This document shows, one piece after another, positions 46,088 through 57,682 of a stretch of 64,000 bases of DNA (position 1 is the first letter of the stretch; the number at the start of each line of letters is the position of its first letter). The notes below the pieces were generated by a model. That model made no database searches, was not told where the DNA came from, and worked only from the letters and a program-made list of their open reading frames with translations. Made by a program: the position numbers and the translations under genes. This stretch comes from Paracyclopina nana (lineage: Eukaryota > Arthropoda > Copepoda > Cyclopoida > Cyclopettidae): contig JAGUCH010000001.1 in assembly GCA_019096065.1 (NCBI GenBank), forward strand, positions 14,012,001 to 14,076,000. Direction: 5' to 3'.

Positions 46088-47391
46088 CTGAAAAATAGCA
46101 AAATGTAAGTTAAACTACTTGATTTATATGAAAAGAATTGCTATTTACCTGTCGAATCTATCCCTCAGCTCAGGCATTGCATCAGCATTTAGCGGCTGAT
46201 TACCCTGGAAATCCTCACCGCCCACTCCTGGTTGATGGTTTATGCCACCAGCATTGGCAAATCCTGGTCTTTCTTGGTCATCATGTTCTTCTAGCCACGC
46301 CTCCGTCAACACCTGATCAAGCTGATGTTGCCATTCGTCACCTAGGGTTTCCAAAGGCGCGGCGTTCAAGATCTCCAGGAAATCATCGTAGCCGTGCTGA
46401 TCGATCCTTGCCCGTTTATTCGCCGGTTCGTCCTGCCCAGGTTGCTCCGCTCTTGGATCATCCGCCTGATTGGCCACCGCTGCCACCTCCTCAACAGCTT
46501 CGTGTGGCTGCTCCCTATGAGGATTTGCCAAGACCTCTTGGGCAGCGTTCTGGCCTCTGTCCTGGAAAAGCTCCGCCAAGCATTCCTCAGGGAGCCCAAT
46601 TTCCTCAAGGATTGGCTTCAAGTCGCAGTCCTTGCTCAGTTTGACGTCGGCTTTTAGACCTTCCCGAGCTTGGCCAACGAGATCCCGAATGAAACGGTTC
46701 TGCTCCCTGGCAGTCCTCTGGATTGCCTCATAAAAATCGGCATCGCGTTGAGGATCGAAGTTCACGAGGTTGATGAACTTCTGGGTGAACCCCCATTGGT
46801 TTGCAACCGACTGCAAAAGAAAGGTGAAACTTGTGCTTTATTTTAAGTAAAATGTTGATGTTTTTTATTTTTATTTTTCTAGTGTAGCATGATGCGTTGT
46901 AAAGCTGGAAAGCTTACCGTTTTCGTGGTGAAAATGGCCCTTTCGTAGTCATAGCCATTGCAACTGCGGGCCGCCCTGGATGCGCTGGCGAAGGTCATGC
47001 CCAGAGCAGCCTTGCGCTTGGCCCTATACGTATCCAGGGGCATGTTTTCATCATTGGACAGCCTGATGAGATGTTTTATGAGCCCCCAACCCTTGGCCAA
47101 GTTCGTCTTGTCGGGAAATTGAATCCTGTTTCCCTCCGTCCATTGAACCAGGGGCCTGGAATTAAAAGAAGTAAGTAAAGAGTTGAGAATTATCAATGCC
47201 AATCATATTGAATAACATTACCTCATTTTAGATGCCGCCATTAAGAGGAACGCGGTCAATGTTACCATCGAGCTCTCGGCGAATACCGTGGAGATGACGT
47301 CCACCGAGAGCTCAATGTTACCATTTTGTTGCAGCCAGTCCAAATGGGACAGGCTTTCAAAAGCCTTGGTCTTTTGGTTCTTCGGCTCCAT
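45904..47391 (-). CDS. Gene B: unknown nuclear-type protein, paralog of gene A
   Basis: Four exons, 47391-47222, 47155-46918, 46810-46149 and 46087-45904, join in phases 2, 0 and 2 and give about 417 aa ending with TGA. I do not recognise the family. Short introns with standard ends support the model. Features: N-terminal MEPKNQKTKAFESLSHLDWL, a hydrophobic stretch (MVTLTAFLLMAAS), a basic region (YRAKRKAALG), WGFTQKFINLVNFD near 140, then GLKADVKLSKDCDLKPI. A long acidic, Glu/Asp-rich C-terminal half follows, with a basic patch ANKRARID near 255 as a possible nuclear signal. The WGFTQKFINLVNFD and GLKADVKLS..DLKPI segments align with WTFTKDFLDFVGFE and GLSLEAKLS..RLRPL of gene A in the same order, and the first intron splits an Arg codon in the same phase in both. 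Confidence 0.8.
46149..46810 (-). CDS. Gene B exon 3
   Basis: The acceptor TTCTTTTGCAG precedes 46810; the donor GACAG-GTAAAT follows 46149. It holds 220 codons in one open frame. The first third (SVANQWGFTQKFINLVNFD and on) matches gene A in order; the rest is acidic with the basic patch ANKRARID. The 168-codon frame on the opposite strand here is its shadow. Confidence 0.85.
46918..47155 (-). CDS. Gene B exon 2
   Basis: The acceptor TTTTAATTCCAG precedes 47155 and the donor ACG-GTAAGC follows 46918. It encodes PLVQWTEGNRIQFPDKTNLA through YERAIFTTKT. Arg- and Lys-rich in the middle. No known domain. Confidence 0.8.
47222..47391 (-). CDS. Gene B exon 1
   Basis: ATG at 47391-47389 in the context CGTTGCAATGG; 56 codons plus two bases; donor ATGAG-GTAATG. 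The TATA box lies about 65 bp upstream. The hydrophobic end of this exon corresponds to the hydrophobic end of gene A exon 1. Confidence 0.78.
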
Positions 47392-47453
47392 TGCAACGTG
47401 TAGTTTGTATCAGCAACAAGTGTTGAATGATCTACCAACTGCGAATCAGCTGC

Positions 47454-47537
47454 TTTATAGGTGGATCTGACCGGCGAGAGCGCTCTATCTACGGGTCAAC
47501 TCCGCGAAACCCACGTAGGGTCGCACGGGTCAACCGC
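47454..47537 (-). promoter_or_regulatory. Gene B promoter: TATA box and two GGGTCAAC-type motifs
   Basis: On the minus strand CTATAAAGC lies at 47460-47454, about 65 bp before the ATG. The plus-strand words GGGTCAAC at 47493-47500 and GGGTCAACCGC at 47527-47537 match, in opposite orientation, the single GGGTCAACCGC of the gene A promoter. The segment is GC-rich relative to its surroundings. Confidence 0.55.
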
Positions 47538-47544
47538 TCGACGC

Positions 47545-50500
47545 TCCCCAATTTGCCGATCGCATTAAATATGAAGCTTGGAAGTTTTGTTACATGAAAT
47601 AAAACCATCGATAAAGATATCCTGCTTTAATTTTGATAAATCTTATCATTGGCATGCGGGTCAGTCAGCCCTGTGCTGATTTTTAGCGGTAGATGGCTTT
47701 GGCTACATTCGGCAGCAAAGCTCGATCGGCTCAGCGCTGGCTTGACTGCCTCTCACAGTGAGAGCAGTCAATGAAATGAGTATAAAAAATTAATTAATTA
47801 AATGTTGAATGACGGGAGACATATCGAAATATTGCCATAAACATTGTTTCCTAGAATACGTTTCCATTCAAAGCCGATTGCGGGCATTTTATGAATTTTC
47901 TTACGCGAGGCACTTAAACGATCGAACTTCGAAGTTATCAATGTCCAATGATAAGGCCCTTGTGTAATTAATCCATAATTTTTTTATTGCTTATTTCATG
48001 CGGTGAATTGCGGAGACGCCAACCGCAACCTAAAAAACCATCAAGGATTAACGCATATTTTGCACGTTGCCTGAGAAGTCGGTTCTTTTAAGAAATATGC
48101 ATACTCGAAGTCATTGGATCGTCATGAAACACGACTTGTTTTTAATGCTACATCCTTACGAGTGATCTTTAGTCACTCTTGGGTGATATTTAGCATTTCA
48201 AAAAGTGTAGAGTTTATGGTCGTTACTTCGCTCAATATGTGAGAGACGCCAAGCTCAATTGTCAGCTTTTCAGAATCAGCAGAGCAGTAGGGTAATTTAT
48301 TAGCAATCGCGAGGAAAAAGTGGACGAGGAAGTCGTGAAAGCACCCCTATGGGATCGTGCTAGGAGCCTCTCGCTGTCAATCATACACCGATTTCAACTA
48401 CCTGCGAAATACCGCCACCTGTTCAAGACGAGCGAGTTTAATTAAATGAAAAGGGGGTGGAACCTTTCTCAACATCTTTCCCACCAAATTACCAATCTAG
48501 CATAGTTGCACTACGTAGCTCATATACCATGAGTGATGTTTACCGGTCGATGTACTTGCAATTTCGTCTTTTAAACTGGGACCTTATTTTCCTTGGAAAA
48601 ATATTTGGCGAGAAAAGAAGATATCAAAAAGCATCATTTCGGCCCCTTTTTTCGTCGTAAACGTCAAAAGTGAGAACGGAAATTAGACACCATCAACACC
48701 ACTGTGGATCACGCCATTTTCATGGCTTTCTCCAAAATATGGAAAGAAAACTTTCCTGATGACCTGAAAACGAGAAAGATGCACTGCTTTCCATATTGTC
48801 GTGGCAAAAATCATTTTATTGGCCAGCCCCTTGGATTATATTGGGCGTCACGAAATGCTATTTTTACTCCAGTCTAACCGATAGTATTAAAAAACTCGCA
48901 CTTTGCTCCTGATCTTCGTTAATGCACTTACCCCTAGAAAAGTGTCGCAAATTTTTCCCACTTAGGAGCTCGCTGTATAAGAGAGTGTGATGTCAATATC
49001 TGTCGTCTTGTGATGAAACTTTTGGTATCAAATACATCTGAATACTCTACATTTGTCCACCCCTCTTTTCTGTCTCTTAAGAAGTTTTATGCTCGAGTTC
49101 TCCCCCTTCGCTTCCCCTTTTTGTCAAGGGGACTGTCAAAAAAGGTATATAAAATGCATCAGTTGAAGCTAACCAAGAGCCGAGCTTTTGAACGGCATCT
49201 TAGCAGCCATGCTCGACTAATCGGAGGCGCACAACCCAAAATAAGGTTCTGGACGCGCAAGTGTCATGGGACACATAAATGCATTGAACTTCTGGAAATG
49301 AAACTTCCAAATTACATTGCATGCTTCTCTGGAAAAAAACCCGAAGGGAAGTTAAATTAAGCCGTCGATCTAAGTTGATGCAGTCAAACGCCCCTCACCA
49401 ATAAAACTACCCCACTAATATAGAGTGAAGTTTGTTCAACTGGGACCAAAAACCCGAAATTCTGAAAGAACAGATCACTCTTTTACTCGAGTTTATTCAC
49501 AAAATCGAGAAAAATAAACACCATCAATATAAACACAACTTTACGCAGGTCACCGAAAAATGGCCAAAATTGACATAAAAATCGCAAAACTTGGATGCTA
49601 AAGAATGTCCTCCATTTTTTGCTTTACAGTTGACTACTAACTGTCTTTTATGTTAGATTTAAGGAGAATTTTGGTAAGATTTGACATTTCTCATCGTTTT
49701 GCGCGGGTGAAATGCGACATCATTTTTCTTCTGCTTTGCTCGAGGAATCCATTTTTTGCGGGTGTTTCCATATCATCCGAGCAAAACCTTATCGAACTTG
49801 GGACAACAACGTAAAAGCCACTTCATTTGTTCAATGTTCTAGAGCAATCTCAGTTGCTAAAAAATCGACCGTGCTCGTTTACCTCCGGTAGATCGCGATC
49901 ACGTGACCAACCGTCGGAGGAAGAACGCAAGCGCGAGGGCTCAAATCGTTCATTTTGAGCTCTCCCTTTTCCCGCTGTGCATTTTAGGCATTTACTGCAG
50001 CATTTTTGGCCATAAAAGTATATAGAGTGGACTGATAAATCACCGATAAAATGCATGAGATGTCTCATCTATGCATGCAGAGCTCCATGACAAACGTGCC
50101 CTCGAAAAGCTGATTCTTGGTTGAGGGTTTTGAGGACATGTTTTGCCACTGTGGCCATCAAATTAATGCAAGACCAAGATTTTAGGACAATTGTCTCCTT
50201 GCCAAAACAAGTCACGTGACTTTCTCATTACAAGCCTTGTTGTGTAGTATTGCAAAAAGGCAATTACAAACGTGTGATATTTCCTCCTTTCCACCCATGA
50301 TTTATTGGGACCTTTGGGGCACTTGAATGTGGCCCAATTTTTGGTAGTCTGATATGAAAATGCCAAGTTTGCCTTGCATTGGCGAGGTTGGATTTTCAGA
50401 TAATCTGAGTCTGGTGACAAAGGTCGTTTTTCATCTTCTCACAAATGCGGATTACGCAAAAAGCTCTAATTTGTCAAATGTCTTAATTTAACCTTTCTAC

Positions 50501-53500
50501 GAGACAAAACCAGCATAAAAGCATTGTAAAACTGTGACATGGGCATCACTCAGCCTTAAATTAGGTGTCCTTTTGAGCTTCTCTTGAGCGGATTCGCGGT
50601 AAAAGCCTGAGATCACTCGAGCGGAGAGCGGTTGCGAGATTGCGCACTTTTTTCGCTCTGGTTTCTTTTTTGGCATTGAAAAACTCATCGAGAAAGTCAG
50701 GAAAAAGAAGAGTTGGGAGAAACTTTGTTGGCATGGTAAGAAGTAAAAGCCGCATAGCAGCGAGAGGAGCTAGAACAAATAGAATTTCTACTACCTATCC
50801 TCGAGTATATATGGAGTAGTATCCAACAAAGTGAAAAGTTTGAGTAATACTCAACTTTTTTGCTCGAAGAGAGAACAGATACACAATTGGCCAACCGAAG
50901 CAGCGAGCAGGAGTTCCCATTAAACCGAGCTACTGAAATTCACGTCTCGCTTCACATTTTTGCTTCATGAACGCGATACGGATGTAGGTTGAAGGACTAT
51001 GCAGTCGACTCATTTTGCAAACTCTTGTCTTGATTCCCCTCGGGGAATTGGCTCAATTGCAAGATAAAAGGCCAGATTCGAATGGACCATTTGCAACGTA
51101 CAGCAGCGTGGGCCAAATTAATTTTTATCCCATGACAACAGCAAGTTTTGAGATGACAAAAGCAACTTTTGCATATTTTGCGCTGGGTTTTGGCATGCCC
51201 CCAAATTGGATCATTTGTTGGTCAAGCCGAGGGAATATTGTATCAACAGGCAATAAACACAAAAAGCCTGTCGTTCAAACCATTACTCAAAGTACAAGCA
51301 ATCAAAATTCGGCGCTTGCACAGCGTAGCTTTGGCAAGTGCAAACAAAGCAGAGCGCTGACCTTCAGCGGGCCTTGCCTCTGATACACTTGAATGAAGCT
51401 TATGAAAGAAAGGTCACTTTTTCCCCTTGATAAAGTTGGAGGAAGACAATTCTTTCAAGCTCCATTACCTTTATACTGCATGTACATCGACTTCATGAAC
51501 ATCATGCGACAAAAATGTCCCTCCCTCTCAAAATATAGGGCTCTCCACCACCATAGCCACATGTTCAGATTTTTGCTGAGAACATGATGTAGCGCATAAA
51601 AACTCTCAGCTTATTAACATTAGTGCGGAAAAATTGGGACTTGGGAGGTGAGCTTGAGCTAAGGCCACAGTAGAATCAATATAGGCTAAAATATTTTGCG
51701 GACTCAGCAGTTATTTTATAACGCAAATAAGCCTATTTTTAAATCACAATTTGGACGGATATCCTAAGCTCAGTTCTTATGGCTGATCATAATTACTAAG
51801 CTTTTTAATTTTTGAATTGTGGGCTGCTTTGTTCACATCTGAATTGGCTGGAAGTCAGCAATGTGCTCAGTATCAGCTTAACGAGCAGCCGATTTCGTAG
51901 CTCAAGTTCATATGAGTCGTTCCCTCCAAAAGCAGACAGGCAAAGGGCGTATCTTTGCAAATACAGAACTGTATTTCAAATGGATGCTGAAAAGGCTGTC
52001 AAAAACCGGCGAATAGAGAAATGAAGCAGTGTATTGTCATCTCTGAGTGCACAGCCAAACTTGTTCAATTTAACCAAATGCGAGGCAAAAAACCCAACTT
52101 TCTATTTCAAAAAAAATAATTACCCCGCATAATTAGCTTCTTTGCGCAAGAGTCGAGTAAATTTACAAGCCTGTTATTGGTGCAAACAATTTTTGTTTTC
52201 CTCTCGGCCACAAATAGGATCCATAAAAACGGTCTGGTATTGAGAAAACCTCCATAAGGGGCCAAAATTATTGACTATTTCTCAAAATGAAAACACAACC
52301 AGGCCACAACACACACAAAAAAGGAAAAAAGAAAACTTGACAGATTTTGCACTCTTTTCACACACAGGGATTTGAAACTTTTAAAGTCGGCGGCTTTTCT
52401 ACAGTTGACAAAAAGTCCGCACTTTTGTAAAGTGGCGCTACCGTACAAGAGAGGGCTTTTGCTATTGTTATTATTTTTGTTTTCTACATAGTTTTTTTTT
52501 CTCATATCCCTCCTCCCACTGTGAAGCTCGATCTTGGCCTAAAAATATGTCACATGGATAAAGAAAGCCCTTTTGTCAGTTTTGGACCCAATCTGGTGCT
52601 GTATTGCATTGTTGTCGCAAATGTAGTTACTACCATTTTAGTCTCTCTTGTCATAAAAGAAAATTGCCACTTTTGCAAACTTCATCTATTGCGCTGGCCA
52701 TGCTTAAAAATCTCATAAAATATCTTTGTGCATCCGCTTTTATTGCTGCTGCAATTCCAGAACCAAAAACTGTTCGACTTTATTTTGCTGATCTACCTCG
52801 AGCAATCATCGATCGGGTATTATTGTATTTTTTTCTCAAAATGTCAAGTGCAGAATGACAAATGGTCCATAAATTTTCCAAAAGAGTTCAATAAAATGCT
52901 GCTCAGGAAAAGTTTTAAAAATTGATGATGGAAATGGGCCTATACCTTACATGTAAGTGCACTTTAGGGGACGCCTGGATCTGAGCTCTGCTCACCTAAT
53001 ACAACTCCAGCCTCAGGAATAGCAATAAGACACTTTTGCCTCAGCTGAGCTGAGCCCACTTCAGCTAGGGTGCATTGTAAGCAAGAATTTTGCATCCATC
53101 TAACTTTTGGCAATGAAACTACTTTCAGTTGTCATTCCATACAAGCAAAACTTTTCAAGTTTGCAAGATTGCTCACCATTCTTACTTCCAACCTCATTCA
53201 TAATGCATAGCTTGTAAAATGCGTGGGCTCAAAAGCACTCTCTTTGATTTCAGGCTTTGAGACAAGGCCATCACCACGAACCACTGATAAATTGAAGTTC
53301 AAGTGGTGACAAATGGGCCAACAGTAGCAAAGGTTGCGGTTCAAATCCCTTCTCAAATGCGAAGGAGGCTTCCAAATCTGAGAGAGAGAGACCACGGTGA
53401 TGTTACAACAAATTGATTCCCATTCAACGCTGATGGGGCATTCCTTGGTGGCCACTTTTGGGCCTCCTTCCCGCCATGGTCTGGCCTCAAAACGTCCCCA

Positions 53501-56500
53501 GTCTTTGGACCAAAGAAGAAGTTATGAAAAAATGCCAAGGTTATTTGACACCAATGGCCCACAAAGTCTAGAGCTATTTTTATTTAACTAGTGCCAAAAT
53601 GTCTCGTGAAATCCACTAGAATAAAAGTAGTAAATGATCTGCGATCAATACAAAATAACTAGCACGCAGTACCATGCAATTTGTGCTTCTAACAGCTTGT
53701 CATATAAGGCAGCAAACATTTATGCTTATGTGAATGGGTTTGTGCTTAGTAAAGCATGACACCTAATTAATTACCTAAAGCTCTTTTAAAGGTTTCCATT
53801 TGTTCACGCATTAGCAAATACAATTCATTTTGGCAACGCAACTCGAGTGGCAACACGTAACCTTCTCCTTCAATTAGATTCCCTGCGTTGCAATAATTTG
53901 CCAAAAAAAAAAAAAAAAGGGAACACTCAATAAATTCTTATACTAGGTGTATAGCACTTTTGGGCCTGCCTTATTTCGCAGACAAAGGGAGCTCGCCAAC
54001 AAAAGAACCATGTGTACTACTAGTATTTTGGCGGGAAAGCGTTTTCCACTAAAAAGCATAAATCGCACTTGAGGAAATATTGAGGTTAACCTATTATTAT
54101 GAAGGACACTATAGGGCAGAAATTCTCAAAACACTTCAGAATACGCACTTTACACAATATTGCTAAGCTGATACGTTCTCATCGTTTCGCCCAATTTGGT
54201 CTAAAATGTAAGGTGAAAAAAGTAGAGTTCTATGAATCGTGAGTTTCATGAAAAAGCTGTCAGATGATAGAAAACGCCTTATTTAGGCAATTTTTTGCAG
54301 TAAAAATTCCAAGTCTGGTAAAGCTGATTAACAGTTTCCTCCTACTCGAGCACTAAAAATTGACGCTGAAATCAAAATTTGAATTTCCCGCTATTTTATT
54401 GAAGCGAGCAGTAAAAGTGCCATCGCACAAATGACAAAAGAACTAGAATAAGTTTGGTGAATCAATTTGCACACTTCCGTCTAGAATTGTCATAGTGGAT
54501 GGCCTAGGTTTCGCCAACTTTCATATCAGCCGTTTCAATGGCTGTAAACTTGTAATGGGAGCCAGGTTACAAAAACACTTGCTTTTTCCAGGTTTCCCTG
54601 AGAAAATAGAGATTTTTTTTCAAGCGAGCAGTTCATGACCTTGCCTCAAATTGTTGTTTCAAGGCTCCTTTATGTATGTGAACCTGAAATCAAACTGCAC
54701 ACTGTCAAAACGACCTATGGAAGCTACATAGACTTTGGTTGTAACTAAGTAAGAGTTACTTTGCTTTGCTTTTACGGCGTATGAGAACAAGCAGGCAAGA
54801 AAAATGCTGCTGCATATTTTCCAAGCATCGAATGTGGATGGGAAAAACCAATAGTATGTGATAGAGCACTGGGGAGGGCAAAAAACATATTTAGCCCTGA
54901 TGGCTTTTATAGCCTCATTTCCTCCAGGTGAAAGTTGCTGAAAAGTTGATGTATAATAGACTTGAAAATGGGAAACAACCAAAAGAATTTCAGGGTTTGG
55001 CAAGCAAACTTTGTCACTAGCTTGAAACCTCCAAGGAAGAAGTTTGAAATGGATTCCTTTACATGGTGAGTGGCTTTCTTCAATGACAAAAGCTTGCTGA
55101 GCTTTCACAATTCAACCATGCTCAATGTCCCAGAGCAAAATCAGTACTAACAAAATTGGACTTTCTGATGAGTCAACTTGGCTACAGGAGAGATCTATGG
55201 CTCAGCTCATCTTTTCATTAAAGTGATGCAAGATTCTAGCTAGACATTCATGCTTTTAAAGCCTTGTTTTCTTAGACTCTATTTGGAGATATTTTCTTAG
55301 ATGACAAAGCCCTCTCAAAAGGTTCAATCTTTATAAGAACCAAAAAGTGAATGGAAGGCCAAGCGGAAAATTAGTCAAGTCAGTTCACTCAGGCAAAATG
55401 GATTATTAAATTGGCTCTGAAAAGATTGAAGCTTCAGGTCATAATTGTTTGCTGTTTTGAGAAAGGCATTAGCTGCTCAAATACTCAGTGAAAACTGAGT
55501 GCCAATGCCAATCTTTATGGAGAAGAAGCCAGACAGTTTTTTTTTACTTTCCACCAAATCTTATCTGGCCTCAGATCAATTCCCCTTTTCCTCTTTGTCT
55601 TACAGACTCACTCTGAGCCATTACACCATGGGGTAAATGTTGCATGAAAAGACTTACTTGCTCATCACCAAAAATGGCTACCAGATCTTTGCATGCAAAA
55701 GGTGTCACACTCAGAAAAGAGCCATCAAATCTCTCAGGTGAAAAGCCTTTGTGAGCTCTAGTGCTTCCAGAATACCCCAGAGTGCATTATAGAAACAAAA
55801 TGGTCAGCAGAACTGTCTAAGTGATACTCACATCATTTATTTGCCTTTCTTCAGCCTCACAAGGCACAAAATGATGGTAACTTTAGCTGACAATGACACA
55901 TTTACTGATTTTTTTCAACACCACGAGGAGAGAGTCATCTGCTTCAAAAATAGTATTTATATACTAGCTTTTTTATGCCTCATTTATGAGTATTAAATAC
56001 CATTAAATATGTGCGTCAAAAAAAAGACTGCATATGACGTTCGATGAAAAGGTCTTTTCTGTGGAGGAAAAGGACAGGGATTTTTTGAGGAAATGCAATG
56101 TGGCACAGTTTGCTATCAGTTATTGTTCTGTGGATTTTGCTTTCTTCTAGAGACTGAAGTTTTTTCCCCCAAAAACATCTAGCCTTTGGAGCAGCTCTCA
56201 TCAAACGTTATATTGCCGTTTTTGCTTTTATACCAAAAATTGCTCTTCTCTGCGCTGCCCCTCATTCATTTTTTAAAAAAGCAATCCAGAACTTTCTGCC
56301 AAATGGATCCAATTCTTCTTTAATGATCTTCAGAAGCCAATTGGGATCTTGTTCAACTTTTTTCGAGCTTTTTCACGGTCCAAGATAACGTTACTTTCTA
56401 CACAAAAAATTGCTGCCAAGAATGCTGGACATTTTGCAATTAGAATGCTCCATTGGTAAAAAGTGAAAGAGTGCCGATCATCAGAAACGGAACCACGTAA

Positions 56501-56649
56501 CCATCTAGCTATTTTCACCACTTTGTAAGCAAACTTTTGCTAACAAAACTGTATTTGAATTTTGAGCGCGATCGTGTCACGTGATGCTAGGGCGAGCGAG
56601 CCACATGCATGGCAGCAGAGTGCTGCTAGCTAAGCGACGTTTGACGCTA
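47545..56649. other. Non-coding, nothing supported
   Basis: About 9 kb without a supported exon. The longest frames (49010-49360, 51015-51383, 54659-55108) lack splice context, domains or coding composition. A 16-base A run is at 53903-53918. TCACGTGA words occur at 49899 and 50212. Confidence 0.5.
53903..53918. repeat. A16 homopolymer
   Basis: A run of 16 adenines. The preceding sequence shows no recognisable retroelement tail or target duplication. Confidence 0.9.
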
Positions 56650-57134
56650 GTGATGGAACGAGCCGGAAATTTTCAGCTTGATCAAGCTTCAAGCTTTTAC
56701 AAATGTGTTCGAGCGATCCCAAGCTTTTGAAAATTATAATCAAGCTTTTTCAAGCTCAAAATTTCACATTTCAAGCTTTTTTCAAGCTTTTCACTTTTAG
56801 TATTTTGACATAAAAAATGGCGACTAGTCGCCAGAGTTGACAAAATTACCCAAAAAGCGCAAATAATGATAGAAATAGCTTTAACTTTGATTAAGAACTT
56901 CACTCCCTCAAGTATTTGCTAATTTTAAAATCCGCCCTTTTTTGTTTTGATTAAAAATGGATAAAGTTTTGAAATTTTTTGGTGTCAAGCTTTTTCAAGC
57001 TTTGCATTTTTTGGGTTCAAGCTTTTTCAAGCTTTTCAAAATTTGGTTCGAGCGATCCCAAGCTTTTTGCTTATGTAGCTCAAGCTGGGTTTTAGCTTCA
57101 AGCTTTCAAGCCAAGCTGAAACTCGTTCCATCAC
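56650..57134. mobile_element. GTGATGGAACGAG inverted-repeat element with CAAGCTTTT iterations
   Basis: TA-GTGATGGAACGAG at 56648-56662 is mirrored by CTCGTTCCATCAC-TA at 57122-57136, giving 485 bp. The arms iterate TTTCAAGCTTTT in place of the AACTCG words of the sister element at 43517. A TTATGTAGCTC segment near 57065 corresponds to the complement of one near 43680 in the sister, confirming kinship beyond the ends. Non-coding. Confidence 0.9.
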
Positions 57135-57227
57135 TAAAGTTTGACCCGTGTGTTGGTCATTAGAGTAGAGCACGCACTGCCATCTCCACGTAGCAACTAA
57201 AAATTCGGCGGCGCTAGGCAAAATCCC

Positions 57228-57384
57228 AGTTCTAACGAGGAAATCCAGAATGTTTTTGAGACTTAACTTCACTTTTTAACCAAATCAGGTCAAAGGTCAC
57301 AGCTAGCTCGCGCGCGCACTCAACCTAACTGAACTGATTTCCCGTACTACACAGTTACTATGCTGAAAATCCTTGTTAGAACTA
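57228..57384. mobile_element. Decayed third copy of the GCCCGGTTCCAAC family
   Basis: The inner sequence matches copy 1 at 8697: GTTCTAACGAGGAAATCC, GGTCACAGCTAGCTCGCGCG, CTCAACCTAACT, then ACTATGCTGAAAATCC. The outermost GCCCG bases are lost or changed. It abuts the element at 57381. Confidence 0.7.
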
Positions 57385-57682
57385 GAGCACTGAGATTTGA
57401 TGAGAGTATCTCGTTCTTAACAACAGCTGAACTTTTTTTGGAAAAAATTTACTAAGGTACATCTCAAACTACAGCTCCTATCGGATCGAAATTTTGAGGG
57501 GTTCATGGTTTCTCGGTACAATTACCAAATACCAAATAAAAAATAGCGTAACATAATATAATAAACGGTTGAACAAAAAATGGGCAGATGTCGTGCTACC
57601 GTAGGCTGGCCGGCCACCTTTAGGCTGTTTTTCGGAGCTGAGTTTTGAGAACGATCTACTCATCAAAATACAGAGCTCTAGT
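57381..57682. mobile_element. Degenerate inverted-repeat element, ACTAGAGC ends
   Basis: ACTAGAGCACTGAGATTTGA at 57381-57400 is mirrored imperfectly by the complement of the sequence ending GAGCTCTAGT at 57682. The TTTGATGAG and TCGTTCT words are also mirrored further in. The arms are diverged and the inside is non-coding. Confidence 0.55.

Noticed and set aside
46138-46657. Plus-strand frames of 168 and 87 codons
   Set aside because: They are shadows of gene B exon 3, whose minus frame has matching splice sites and phases.
53338-53349. GGTTCAAATCCC, a tRNA B-box-like word
   Set aside because: The preceding 60 bases do not give an A box, anticodon arm or acceptor pairing.
54659-55108. 149-codon minus frame
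   Set aside because: No domain, no coding bias, and a second overlapping frame of similar quality; probably chance.
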